Under the pieces are notes generated by a model, which was not told where the DNA came from, searched no databases, and was given only the letters and a program-made list of their open reading frames with translations. The position numbers and the translations under genes were made by a program. Positions 37,263-45,990 of a DNA stretch of 64,000 bases are shown piece by piece (within the stretch, counting starts at the first letter, position 1; each line of letters opens with the position of its first letter). This DNA comes from SAR202 cluster bacterium bin22 (GTDB taxonomy: Bacteria; Chloroflexota; Dehalococcoidia; Lucifugimonadales; UBA3495), in assembly GCA_002238505.1 (NCBI GenBank), contig MPMM01000005.1:62001-126000 (forward strand), given 5' to 3'.

Positions 37263-37408
37263 ATACAGATTTAGCAGTCATCATCTCAAACCTGTTGGCC
37301 TGCCAGGGACGGAGTTTAGATTCTTCGACTCCGCTCAGAATGACAGTCCTGGTAGTCCAGGCTGACAATCCGTCTAAACTCGATGGCCCTGAGGGACCCT
37401 CTCCCGCG

Positions 37409-37438
37409 TTGACACCAATTTCCGGGCACAGCTATAGT
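37409..37438 (+). promoter_or_regulatory. Sigma70-type promoter for trxB
   Basis: A perfect TTGACA, an 18-base spacer and TATAGT. Transcription would start near 37445, 26 bases before the GTG start. This is the best promoter match I see in the window. Confidence 0.7.
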
Positions 37439-37470
37439 AGCCTGCACTCTTACCTACCGGAGGTACCTAC

Positions 37471-38394
37471 GTGGCCGGTACTGACACCTACGATCTCCTG
37501 ATAGTTGGCGGCGGTCTGGCCGGACTGACAGCGGGAATGTACGGCGCCCGCTACGGCCTGTCCACTGCCCTCATTGAACAGATGATGGGCGGCGCGCAGA
37601 TTATCAACGTCGAACGCATAGAGAACTTCCCCGGCTTCCCCGAAGGCGTTTCCGGCGCCGAACTGGGCCCCCTGCTGCAGGAGCAGGCCATGAACGCAGG
37701 AATGCAGTTCATCATGGACGAGGCTACCGAGGTTGCCCGGGACGGAGACTTCAAGCTGGTCAGCGGCTACAGCGGCAGCTATCGGGCCCGGGCCGTGATA
37801 GTCGCCACTGGCTCCAGCCTGCGGTCAGCGGGAATACCAGGCGAGGAGGAATACCGCGACCGCGGCGTTTCCCACTGCGCCACTTGCGACGGCCCCATGA
37901 GCATGGGCCAGACAGTGGGCGTGGTCGGGGGCGGCGATTCGGCCGCCGATGAGGCCCTGACCCTCACCGAGTACGCCGACAAGGTACTGCTCTTCCACCG
38001 ACGGGACCAACTTCGCGCCCAGCAGGTACTCCAGGAACGCCTCCAGGAAAACCCCAAGGTGGAAATCCACTGGAATACGACGGTCACGGAGGTGCTGGGT
38101 GACAGCATGGTCACCGGCGCCCGAATACTGAACGCGGCCACCGGCGAGGAGCGCCAGGTCGATCTGAGCAGCCTCTTCGTGTACGTGGGTCTGGAACCCA
38201 ACTCGGGACTGGTGCGCGGCCTGGTGGACACGGACAACGCGGGGCACATCCCGGTCAGCCTGTCCATGGAAACCGCCGAGCCGGGGCTATACGCCGTGGG
38301 CGACGTGCGCCAGCACTCAGTGGCCCAACTGGTGGCTGCAGCCGGGGATGGGGCCACCGCCGCCATTGCCGCCTTCAAGCGGCTGCGGAGCTGA
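37471..38394 (+). CDS. trxB: Thioredoxin-disulfide reductase family protein
   Basis: A 307-residue low-molecular-weight thioredoxin reductase. FAD-binding GGGLAG is at 13-18, the redox-active pair Cys136-x-x-Cys139 in CATCDG, and the NAD(P)-binding GGGDSA at 153-158; GLYAVGDVR near the end closes the FAD site. It passes electrons from NADPH to thioredoxin. HRRDQLRA after the second Rossmann strand holds basic residues expected for NADPH. The start is GTG with GGAGGT seven bases upstream. A membrane-protein gene follows 7 bases after the stop. Confidence 0.93.
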   Translation: MAGTDTYDLLIVGGGLAGLTAGMYGARYGLSTALIEQMMGGAQIINVERIENFPGFPEGVSGAELGPLLQEQAMNAGMQFIMDEATEVARDGDFKLVSGYSGSYRARAVIVATGSSLRSAGIPGEEEYRDRGVSHCATCDGPMSMGQTVGVVGGGDSAADEALTLTEYADKVLLFHRRDQLRAQQVLQERLQENPKVEIHWNTTVTEVLGDSMVTGARILNAATGEERQVDLSSLFVYVGLEPNSGLVRGLVDTDNAGHIPVSLSMETAEPGLYAVGDVRQHSVAQLVAAAGDGATAAIAAFKRLRS

Positions 38395-38401
38395 ACCGGG
38401 A

Positions 38402-38974
38402 ATGGAGGACCAGGAAAGACAGGAAGCGGACTCGGGCTCCACCGAAAGCGATCACGCTCTAAGGCCGGCTGCCAGCCCCAATCCGTGGCTGATCGGCACG
38501 GACCTGCGGCAGGCCCGCAAGCGGATTCACTGGGGATTTGGAGCTGGACTGGCGGCCGCCATCATCAACTTCATCGTAATAATGTCCACCTTTTTTGTGG
38601 GCGACACGGAAGTTGAAGGGGTAGTCCAGCCCAGCCGGGGGGAGTTCATCTTCGTCCTGGTGGAAGCGGGACTGGTTACAGTCCTGGCCGTGGGCGTTCT
38701 CAAGCGGAACCGGGCGATGGCTGCAGCCTTGCTGGGGTATCAGTTGATCAGCAAGTCGGTCCTGTTCGGACTGGCGCTAGCCGGGCTGGGGCCCGGCAAC
38801 CTGAATCCCGTGTCCCTGGTCCTGAACCTGGCATTTGCTTACCTTTTCTTCCAGGGCCTGCGGGGAACGCTGACCTGGCACTACCTGACCCACCCGGATT
38901 ACCCTGCTCGTGCCACGGAAAGTCAATTCCACGAAGAACACGAAGAGACACCAAGGGAGGATACGCATCCTTAG
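38402..38974 (+). CDS. Four-helix membrane protein, unknown
   Basis: A 190-residue integral membrane protein with about four helices (from residue 48 to 165) and charged cytosolic ends; the last 20 residues are Glu/His-rich (FHEEHEETPREDTHP). I do not recognise the family. It starts seven bases after trxB stops and is probably co-transcribed. The terminator hairpin is built partly from its last codons, so the odd C-terminal sequence reflects the terminator. Confidence 0.75.
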   Translation: MEDQERQEADSGSTESDHALRPAASPNPWLIGTDLRQARKRIHWGFGAGLAAAIINFIVIMSTFFVGDTEVEGVVQPSRGEFIFVLVEAGLVTVLAVGVLKRNRAMAAALLGYQLISKSVLFGLALAGLGPGNLNPVSLVLNLAFAYLFFQGLRGTLTWHYLTHPDYPARATESQFHEEHEETPREDTHP

Positions 38975-38989
38975 TGTCTCTTCGTGTTC
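38936..38989 (+). terminator. Terminator overlapping the end of the membrane-protein gene
   Basis: A 16-bp stem, GAACACGAAGAGACAC (38936-38951) with GTGTCTCTTCGTGTTC (38974-38989), plus an inner GGAT/ATCC pair, followed by TTTGTGG. The left arm lies inside the coding sequence and the stop codon is in the loop side. Confidence 0.75.
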
Positions 38990-39027
38990 TTTGTGGATGA
39001 AATTGTTTCAGGGCAAAATTCTGCCAG

Positions 39028-40182
39028 TTACCGCCCCTGCATCAGGGGGAACACACCCTCAGCAAACTTGGTTAGCTGGTCCTTGAAAACCTCCTGGGGC
39101 ATGCCCATTACTGCGCCCAGGTTCACCCGCTCGACGCCCGGATACTTTTCCTCGACGCTCATCAGGTGTTCGGCAATCTGCTCCGCCGGGCCGCACAGCC
39201 AAACATTGTTCTCCACAGCCTCTTCCAGTGTCGGCAACTCAATGCCCTGGGGGCGGCCGGGGCGGGCGACCTCGTCAATCTGCTCCTGGCTCAGGCGCAT
39301 CAGGCCCAGGGGAGCGGCAAACTTGATCGCCTCCTCAAAGTAGGGGCGAGCCTCTTCAATGGCCTTCTCCCTGGTATCGCCGATAAAGAAGCGGTAGCCC
39401 AGGGCCACATCCTCGCCCAAGGCAATTTCCCGACCGTGGGAGGCGGCGCCCTGCTGGTACATTTCCAGGCGCTCGTGCAGCACCGGCTCGGGCGTGTTGG
39501 CGATCAGGGCCTTGATACCCATCTTGCCCATGAAGTCAACGCCCTTGGGGTTGCCGCTGACCAGGGGCTGCCAGATTTCTACCGGCTGGCTTATGGGCCG
39601 GGGCACCAGGCTTATTTTCTCCAGTTGATAGCCACGATAGGGCACGTCGGCGGGGAACTTGTAGTGCTTGCCCTGGTGGGAGAAGGTTTCCTGGGTAAAT
39701 GCCTTTACCAGTACCTCGATCTGCTCCTCGAACAGTTCCCGGTTGGCGTCTCCGTCCAGCATGGGGGCGGCAAAAGTCTCCACCTCGCGGGTGTGGTAAC
39801 CACGGCCCACGCCGAAAATCACCCGACCCTTTGTCAGGATGTCGGCCATGGCAAAGTCCTCGGCCAGACGCAGGGGATGCCACATGGGGGTGATGTTGAA
39901 CCCACAGCCGTACTTGAGCCGTTCGGTGTTGGAGGCAAGGTAGAGGCTCAGCATCAGCAGGTTGGGGATGCACTCGTACCCTTCGGGCTGGAAATGGTGT
40001 TCCGCCATCCAGAACTCGTCATAGCCCAGGCTTTCCAGGTGACGGGAGAAGTCGAGGGCCCAGTCAAAGACGGCGGCCAGCTTCTCGTTGGAATAGTTGC
40101 GGTCGTTGGCGGGGGTGCCCTCAAAGCCCAGGTTGTCGTCCACCACGTGCCCGGCATAGGAAGCGCTAAAACTGCGAAACAT
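39028..40182 (-). CDS. LLM class flavin-dependent oxidoreductase
   Basis: A 384-residue luciferase-like monooxygenase of the longer type. Features are SLGYDEFWMAEHHF (about residues 50-63), the RVIFGVGRGYHTREVE stretch, and a SQPVEIWQPLVSGNPKG strand. These enzymes use reduced flavin and oxygen on substrates such as aldehydes, sulfonates or aromatics. The start is ATG 40182 with AGAGGA seven bases upstream; the frame is open 22 codons further. It lies directly downstream of the low-GC DUF262 fusion gene and is composed like the rest of the chromosome. Confidence 0.9.
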   Translation of the reverse strand: MFRSFSASYAGHVVDDNLGFEGTPANDRNYSNEKLAAVFDWALDFSRHLESLGYDEFWMAEHHFQPEGYECIPNLLMLSLYLASNTERLKYGCGFNITPMWHPLRLAEDFAMADILTKGRVIFGVGRGYHTREVETFAAPMLDGDANRELFEEQIEVLVKAFTQETFSHQGKHYKFPADVPYRGYQLEKISLVPRPISQPVEIWQPLVSGNPKGVDFMGKMGIKALIANTPEPVLHERLEMYQQGAASHGREIALGEDVALGYRFFIGDTREKAIEEARPYFEEAIKFAAPLGLMRLSQEQIDEVARPGRPQGIELPTLEEAVENNVWLCGPAEQIAEHLMSVEEKYPGVERVNLGAVMGMPQEVFKDQLTKFAEGVFPLMQGR

Positions 40183-40271
40183 TTGCTTTTCCTCTAAGTA
40201 ATGTAACTTTGGATTTCGACTTAGCCTGATTAAGTGATTGTCAGTCAACGCAAATCTTACAAGCTCCTGAC

Positions 40272-42524
40272 TTAATTGAACCTCTGCTTGTTATAAGCCT
40301 GAACCTCACTTACGGTCAATTCCCGGGTAGCGGGACCAATGCGGATGAAGAATGACTCATCGCTTCCATCTCTGAGGTAAACAGGGGTCGAAGAACGTTG
40401 GCAATCCAAGACCATAACGCGGGAGTCTTCGTAGTCGTCGAAATGGGCATGTACTGAAGTCATGGCCTGAAACCCTAATCTTGAGATTCCGATATTTGTC
40501 AGATGCAGACTCATTTGGTCTTCGCTTTGGAAATTATCCGTTTCTGTACCTACCGGAGTCCCGTCGTCAGATACACCAATAATCAGTTTTCCACCATTTG
40601 TGTTCAAGAACCCTGCAAGAGTTTTCAATGCCGAATGTTCAATTCGAGGGTCCGACTTACCTGTATGCAAGTTCCTGCGTAATGTTGACTTAAACTCCAC
40701 GGAATCCGATTCTCCACTGGCGATCAATTCCGAAACATCCAACTCTTCAAGAATTGGTTCGGCATTTGCGGTGCCACAAAGCTTTTCATAACCTTCCCTA
40801 GCAATTTGTGCCATCAATTCCTGACGACGTTCCAGGAAAGCCCGGTAATCCATTTGTTCCCAGCTTTGCGGCAGGGCGTGAAAATGGTGCATAGCGCTCC
40901 AATCCTGCTGCGTGAATCGTTCTCTTAGAGGTGGCAAATAATCGGATGGAGACTGGTCTGAAATGCGAACATTGTCGCCCCACTCAACGTAGGCATAGTT
41001 GGCAATTTGGTTGGTGTCTCGTGTTTCTCCAATGCCCGACTTAGACAAATACCCTCTCGGGAACAGGTGGTGTCGTTCAATAGCTGATTTGTTTGATTGC
41101 AGAGTGGGGTCAAGCAGGTCGCTAATTTTGGTGTTGGAGAAGAGTCCGGGAGCTTCTAATACTACCTGAGCTGCTTCGTAAGCATACCGGGAAGGACTAC
41201 TAGCAGCGGAAGTAGCCAAGTTGTTCGGTAAGGTGATCTCCCAGAAATCATTCGTCAACTCTCTGTTGCAAACGTTCCGAAGTCTGCCAACGAATTGACT
41301 CGCATCGGATGCACCTCTTATTAACGCTAGGTCCGATTCCAGGGTTGACTCGGGTGAGCTTGTATATCTGCCAGTCATTGCAGACATAAAGAACCACTGG
41401 GAAATGGTCTTACGCAGTTCAAACTCATTGACCTTAAATTCCGTGCGACCAATCAAGTAGAAGATATATGAAAACAAGAGACCGTTACTCGACGTAATCA
41501 TGTCCTTGCTTCGGAATCCCGCCTGATGAATACATCGCATAAAGTCATGCCAGTACTGAATATTAAGCACTCGCTCCTGCGCCTGTCTTAATACTTCAAA
41601 CTGTGCTTCCCGGCGCTCTGAACTGAATTGCTGAGTTTCAAGATCCTTACCCCTCAGAATAGAATAGATGTACTCCAATCGAGCCCGCTTGAAAGCAAGA
41701 CCTACGCAAACGCGCAACAATTGGTCCGGGTCCGGTTCAATAAAGTGATTGAAAGGTGAAGGACTAGATTCGGAAGGAGTCCGAGATTGACGACAAAACT
41801 CTTCCAACTGCGTTCGCCCCTCGTCCCAGAAAACCGACATCAGGGTTAAAATAAAGTTAGCTTGGTTAAGAGGCACTCCCAAGCTGTTCACACGGACAAA
41901 AACATCGGCAACGTCTTCCTCCGAAATGTTGGCTGCGAGTTGTAGCGCGGTAAAGGGATAGCTCGATAACCCACGTAGTGACTCAATTGAGTTCTGGATC
42001 TTCTCCTCCTCTTCATCCGAAACCTCTCGGTCTGCCTTTAATTTTTCGATGTAGTCTTTAGCCAGACGGATGATTCCTGTTTGAGGGTGCCAGAAGATCG
42101 AAATGTCAGGTATGTACGATTTATCTCGCTGAATAGCAGCATCGGTTACGGCGAACTCTTCGGTCAATGGGTTAAAAGCTATGCGTATATTCTCGGTGGA
42201 GTAATTGGCCCGAATCACCGGCTTGCCTTTAACGATCGCATACAGCGAGGTCAACCGCTGCTGCCCATCAACTATCAGGAGGTCAGGCGGGACTTGTTTG
42301 GAGTCGGTACCGATGTTGCGAGAACCCTCAGTCGCGCCGTTTTCCCACAGTAGTAGGTACCCAACCGGATAGCCCTTATACATTGAGTCAAAAAGATCTC
42401 GGACCTTGGGATTTTTCCAAATAAAAGGACGTTGTATATCAGGCAGGCCAATTCGACCAAGGTCGATATCGTTTATCAAACCAGCCAATTCGTAATCGAC
42501 CTTCTTAAAGATTGTGGTAGTCAT
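40272..42524 (-). CDS. DUF262-HNH-AlbA_2 fusion, candidate defence protein
   Basis: A 750-residue three-part protein. Residues 1-230 are DUF262, the ParB/Srx-like NTPase of the GmrSD and related restriction systems: QRPFIW at 31-36, DGQQRLTSL at 86-94. Residues about 480-530 resemble the DUF1524 HNH nuclease: ERHHLFPR at 483-490, then Asn505 and NYAYVEWGDNVRI. Residues 600-745 are an AlbA_2/Schlafen-like ATP-binding domain: VEFKSTLRRNL at 609-619, LNTNGGKLIIGVSDDG at 640-655, and FFIRIGPATRELT near the end. Sampled 60-base lines give 40-48% G+C against 62% in the gene downstream, which indicates transfer. It stands alone, inserted between ordinary metabolic genes. Type IV restriction or other anti-phage action is inferred. 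Confidence 0.85.
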   Translation of the reverse strand: MTTTIFKKVDYELAGLINDIDLGRIGLPDIQRPFIWKNPKVRDLFDSMYKGYPVGYLLLWENGATEGSRNIGTDSKQVPPDLLIVDGQQRLTSLYAIVKGKPVIRANYSTENIRIAFNPLTEEFAVTDAAIQRDKSYIPDISIFWHPQTGIIRLAKDYIEKLKADREVSDEEEEKIQNSIESLRGLSSYPFTALQLAANISEEDVADVFVRVNSLGVPLNQANFILTLMSVFWDEGRTQLEEFCRQSRTPSESSPSPFNHFIEPDPDQLLRVCVGLAFKRARLEYIYSILRGKDLETQQFSSERREAQFEVLRQAQERVLNIQYWHDFMRCIHQAGFRSKDMITSSNGLLFSYIFYLIGRTEFKVNEFELRKTISQWFFMSAMTGRYTSSPESTLESDLALIRGASDASQFVGRLRNVCNRELTNDFWEITLPNNLATSAASSPSRYAYEAAQVVLEAPGLFSNTKISDLLDPTLQSNKSAIERHHLFPRGYLSKSGIGETRDTNQIANYAYVEWGDNVRISDQSPSDYLPPLRERFTQQDWSAMHHFHALPQSWEQMDYRAFLERRQELMAQIAREGYEKLCGTANAEPILEELDVSELIASGESDSVEFKSTLRRNLHTGKSDPRIEHSALKTLAGFLNTNGGKLIIGVSDDGTPVGTETDNFQSEDQMSLHLTNIGISRLGFQAMTSVHAHFDDYEDSRVMVLDCQRSSTPVYLRDGSDESFFIRIGPATRELTVSEVQAYNKQRFN

Positions 42525-42590
42525 GCGGGGCAGCCTCGGCCATTCAAGTGATTAATCAGCTCTGTTCCGTCAGAAAGCCAGACTCCCCCC

Positions 42591-43511
42591 CTAAACCGAA
42601 GGCGGCGGCGCGGGGGCCGGGTTGTGCAGTTCCACGCCCAGGGTGGCGGGGAAGACGCGGATGATTTCCTCGATCGTCCAGCGGCCGTCTTTGTGCATGG
42701 TCCGGACCGGTTCCGGCTCGTTGAGCATGCTTACCAGACCCTCGGTGACGTAGAAGACGTGCCCGTTGACGTGGGCCGCTTCATCGGAAGCCAGCCACGT
42801 CACGAAGGGGGCCACATCCTCGGGCTCGCCCCGCAGGCCGCCCACGTTGCCCCCGCTCATGCCCCGGGAGGCCCTCAGGTCGCGCGCCTCGTCGGGTACG
42901 CTGCCGATCATGCGGGTCTGGGCGCTGGGCGCGATGGAATTGGCGGTGACGCCGTAGCGGCCCATGTCGCGGGCAACCACCCGGGTGAAACCGGCAATGC
43001 CGTCCTTGGCCGCCCCGTAGTTGGCCTGGCCGGAATTGCCGTACAGGCCGGAGGTCGAGCTAAAGGTGATGACCCGGCCCGACCGCTGCTGTCGGAACAG
43101 GATGCAGGCGTGCTTGATGACGGTAAAGGTGCCCTTGAGGTGAACCTCAATGACGTCGTCCCACTCCTGCTCACTCATGTTGAATATCATTCGATCGCGC
43201 AGGATTCCATGGCAGGTGACGACGGCGTCCAACTTGCCGTAGGCGTCAATGGCGGTCTGGACGATAGTCTCGCCGCCCTCCATGGTGGCCACCGACTCCT
43301 GGCAGGCCACAGCCTCGCCGCCGGACTCGCGAATCTCGGCCGCCACCTGCTCGGCGATGGACTGGTCGGCTCCGCTACCGTCCAGGTTTACCCCGGGGTC
43401 CACGACGACCACCCTGGCACCCTCGGCGGCCATCTGCTGGGCCACGCCCTTGCCGACACCACGGCCAGAGCCGGTTACGATTGCAACTTTGTTCTCAAGA
43501 AGGTTGGGCAT
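42591..43511 (-). CDS. SDR, multifunctional-enzyme-2 type 3-hydroxyacyl-CoA dehydrogenase candidate
   Basis: A 306-residue SDR with TGSGRGVG at 13-20 and catalytic Ser152, Tyr165 and Lys169 (YGAAK). After the fourth strand it reads TCHGILRDRMIF, in which ILRDR is the signature of the dehydrogenase part of peroxisomal multifunctional enzyme 2; the usual NNAG is replaced by TCHG. A long insert with VDPGVNLDGSGADQS and a proline-rich C-terminal extension are also shared with the paralogue at 43942-44859. With the MaoC-type genes nearby it would oxidise 3-hydroxyacyl-CoA. GGAG precedes the ATG. Confidence 0.88.
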   Translation of the reverse strand: MPNLLENKVAIVTGSGRGVGKGVAQQMAAEGARVVVVDPGVNLDGSGADQSIAEQVAAEIRESGGEAVACQESVATMEGGETIVQTAIDAYGKLDAVVTCHGILRDRMIFNMSEQEWDDVIEVHLKGTFTVIKHACILFRQQRSGRVITFSSTSGLYGNSGQANYGAAKDGIAGFTRVVARDMGRYGVTANSIAPSAQTRMIGSVPDEARDLRASRGMSGGNVGGLRGEPEDVAPFVTWLASDEAAHVNGHVFYVTEGLVSMLNEPEPVRTMHKDGRWTIEEIIRVFPATLGVELHNPAPAPPPSV

Positions 43512-43554
43512 TTATGCGCTCCAGTAATGCGTATTCGGGAAATTTGGTTCGCGG

Positions 43555-43914
43555 TCATTCTCGCCCGAGGTAGTCCAATAGCTTGTGCACAAACTCATGG
43601 ACAATCGGGCGGTCATCACTTATTTGGAAGTCTTCAAGAAAGCCATGGTAGTAATTGGCGTGAAATTTTTCGGCGGCTCCGAATCCTTCGCGAAAAATGG
43701 CCTCCCCGGTTTCTTCAGTCAGTTGCCTTGCAGCAACCTTAAGGTTCCGGTGATTCCCATAGGGACATTCACGCTGCTGGCAAACGGCCATCACGGCATG
43801 GGATGCGGCGCCCCATAGCTTTTCACACGCCTGCATCGTGTCCCCTGCAGCGAACTCCGTGTCGGAGACCATCAGAAAGTCCAGGGCCGTTTGCCTGTGT
43901 TCTTGAATCATCAT
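43555..43914 (-). CDS. PaREP1/HEPN-like protein
   Basis: A 119-residue helical protein related to the core of the protein at 20971-21609: FAAGDTMQACEKLWGAASHAV, then Arg48-x6-His55 (RECPYGNH), then HANYYHGFL. PaREP1-type proteins belong to the HEPN superfamily, many of which are RNases or RNA binders. It sits between two paralogous SDR genes on the same strand, with short gaps (27 and 43 bases), so it is probably carried in the same transcript. A nucleotidyltransferase partner is not present. Its role there is unclear. Confidence 0.75.
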   Translation of the reverse strand: MMIQEHRQTALDFLMVSDTEFAAGDTMQACEKLWGAASHAVMAVCQQRECPYGNHRNLKVAARQLTEETGEAIFREGFGAAEKFHANYYHGFLEDFQISDDRPIVHEFVHKLLDYLGRE

Positions 43915-43941
43915 GGCTTTTTGTCGCCCCCCGGATACACC

Positions 43942-44859
43942 CTAAGCCCTCGGCGGAGCCGGGTTGTATACGCCCCGGGTAAGTTGGTTCCTGGCCTGGG
44001 GGGCAATGTCCTCCATTGTCCAGTGGCCGTCGTTGTAGATGGACCGTTCCGGCCTGGGCTGGGACATCAGCGATATTTCGCTGGCATAGACAAGGAAGGT
44101 CTGGCCGTTGATGTTGACCGCATAGTCGCTGGCCAGGTAGCAGACGAAGGGGGCGATGTCGTCGGGATCCATGGTCTCAGGTTCATTGCCCTGGTCCAGT
44201 GTCTGTACGCCGCCCCGGGCGCGGATTTCCGCCGCACTGTCGGGTATTGCCCCGATCATGCGTGTGGTGGCCCTGGGGGCGATGGAGTTGGCAGTGACGC
44301 CGTAGCGGCCCATATCCCGCGCCACCACCTTGGTGAAGCCGGCTATGCCCGACTTGGCCGCGCCGTAGTTGGCCTGGCCCGAGTTGCCCTGCAGGCCCGA
44401 CTGGGAACTGAAGGTAATAATTCGGCCGGAACGCTGCTGCCGGAAAAGAATGCAGGCGCTCTTCACCACGCTGAAGGTACCCTTCAGGTGCACCGCAATG
44501 ACGTCGTCCCACTCCTGCTCGGTCATGTTGAAGATCATCCGGTCGCGGAGGATGCCAGCGCAGGTAACGACAATGTCCAGCTTGCCAAAATTGTCAATGG
44601 CGGTCTGGACTATCTTCTCGCCGCCGTCCATGGTGGCCACCGACTCCAGGCAGGCGACGGCGGTCCCGCCTTCCTGCCGGATTTCCGACACGACCTGCTC
44701 GGCGATGGACTGGTCGGAGCCGGAACCGTCCACGTTGACGCCCGGGTCCACAACTACCACCTGGGCGCCCTCCTGGGCCATGAGCTTGGCAACGCCCCGG
44801 CCAACGCCCCGGCCGGAGCCGGTAACGATGGCTACCTTGTCTCTAAGTATGTCTGCCAT
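43942..44859 (-). CDS. SDR, multifunctional-enzyme-2 type, paralogue
   Basis: A 305-residue SDR closely similar to the product of 42591-43511: TGSGRGVGRG near the start, VVVDPGVNVDGSGSDQS, TCAGILRDRMIF and the catalytic Ser plus YGAAK. The two probably arose by duplication, with the HEPN-like gene now between them. It would act as an NAD-dependent 3-hydroxyacyl-CoA dehydrogenase on an unusual acyl chain or a steroid side chain, by analogy with the multifunctional enzyme 2 family. The MaoC gene lies upstream on the same strand. Confidence 0.88.
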   Translation of the reverse strand: MADILRDKVAIVTGSGRGVGRGVAKLMAQEGAQVVVVDPGVNVDGSGSDQSIAEQVVSEIRQEGGTAVACLESVATMDGGEKIVQTAIDNFGKLDIVVTCAGILRDRMIFNMTEQEWDDVIAVHLKGTFSVVKSACILFRQQRSGRIITFSSQSGLQGNSGQANYGAAKSGIAGFTKVVARDMGRYGVTANSIAPRATTRMIGAIPDSAAEIRARGGVQTLDQGNEPETMDPDDIAPFVCYLASDYAVNINGQTFLVYASEISLMSQPRPERSIYNDGHWTMEDIAPQARNQLTRGVYNPAPPRA

Positions 44860-45011
44860 AAATGTTCTTAACCTCGGTTTTGTTTGTTGACTGAGAAAGC
44901 GCTTAACGGAAAGCTATTTCTGTCTGGCCTCACCGGTGAAACCGGCAAATCCTCGATCCGGAGTCTGCTCACCTGGCTCGGACAGGGGCAGGGTGGAATA
45001 AGCCATATCTG

Positions 45012-45446
45012 CTATCCGGTCCGGCTCGGCAGAATCACCGTGGCATTGCCGGGGGTAGTGTTCTGCCCCTCGGCATTTTCCAGGCGGATTTCGCAGTCCA
45101 CCAGGCACAGTCCGTCTTCCTCATACTTGCGGGTGACGGTGCCCCTGGCGGTAATGACGTTGCCCGGGGCGTCCATGCCCCGGTACTGGCACTGGAGACG
45201 CTTCAGCGTGCCCAGCGGGCCAATCCAGTCGGTTACCAGTTGCCCAAGGAATGCGCTCTTCAGGGCGCCGTGCAGTATCGGGCCATCCAGCTGATTGCCG
45301 ACGGCGAAGTCCTTGTCGTAATGGATCTCGTAGAAATCACCGGAGGCGCCGGCGTACTGCACCAGCTGGCGGGTGGTGGGTTCCTTGACTATCGAGGGCA
45401 GTTCCATGCCCTCCGTTACGTCTTCCCAGTAAACCTGGTCTGCCAT
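45012..45446 (-). CDS. MaoC family hydratase
   Basis: A 144-residue hot-dog fold protein. The hydratase motif is visible in the segment ASGDFYEIHYDKDFA, with the catalytic Asp and His, followed by GPILHGALKSAFLGQL. These enzymes hydrate enoyl-CoA to 3-hydroxyacyl-CoA of R configuration, the substrate form used by multifunctional-enzyme-2 type dehydrogenases. The start ATG 45446 (MADQVYWEDV) was chosen because upstream in-frame sequence is not family-like. It is the partner of the following half-hydratase gene. Confidence 0.9.
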   Translation of the reverse strand: MADQVYWEDVTEGMELPSIVKEPTTRQLVQYAGASGDFYEIHYDKDFAVGNQLDGPILHGALKSAFLGQLVTDWIGPLGTLKRLQCQYRGMDAPGNVITARGTVTRKYEEDGLCLVDCEIRLENAEGQNTTPGNATVILPSRTG

Positions 45447-45531
45447 TGCGAACCTCTGCGTATCTGGCGCCCTTTGCGCCTCGGAGGTGAAGCGACTTCC
45501 ACCGGGGAAACGCACAGGAACGCCGGGCTGA

Positions 45532-45990
45532 CTAATATGCTATCAGTGTGTTGGTCTGGGTGGCTACCACTTCTTCAAACTGGTTGGAGTAAGTGGTAAT
45601 GGTCGTCATGAAGACCATCGTACCCAGGCGACCGGAACGTTCGGTCATTTCGGCCACGCGGGCCACTGCGGTGATGCGGTCCCCGGGGCGCACCGGCTGG
45701 AAGTATTCCCAGTCGCTGCCGCCGTCCAGCCTCCGGCTGAAGGACAGTTCGAAGGGCAGTTCCAGGTTGACGCCGCGCACGGAACGCAGGAAAGTCGGCG
45801 GCGCCACCAGGCCACCGTTCGCGCCCTTGCGGGCTTCGGCCTCGTCGGTGTACTGGGGGTTGGGGTCGCCGATAGCTTCGGCAAAACGAAGGATATGCCC
45901 CTTCTCCACCACGAAAGTTACCGGCGGACTCTCCACGCCAATAGCCTGCTGGCGCATCTCTTCGGTAAGGAAACTGGCAGGGGTGGACAA
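45532..45990 (-). CDS. MaoC-like N-terminal dehydratase domain protein
   Basis: A 152-residue hot-dog protein of the FAS1-type dehydratase N-terminal group: GVESPPVTFVVEKGHILRF, then AIGDPNPQYTDEAEA and LVAPPTFLRSV. The hydratase His of classical MaoC is not in place, as in other N-terminal-type subunits that pair with an active partner. Such heterodimers act in steroid and fatty-acid side-chain degradation. It uses a TTG start with GGGAGG seven bases upstream. It leads the 45990-42591 gene series, all on one strand. Confidence 0.88.
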   Translation of the reverse strand: MSTPASFLTEEMRQQAIGVESPPVTFVVEKGHILRFAEAIGDPNPQYTDEAEARKGANGGLVAPPTFLRSVRGVNLELPFELSFSRRLDGGSDWEYFQPVRPGDRITAVARVAEMTERSGRLGTMVFMTTITTYSNQFEEVVATQTNTLIAY

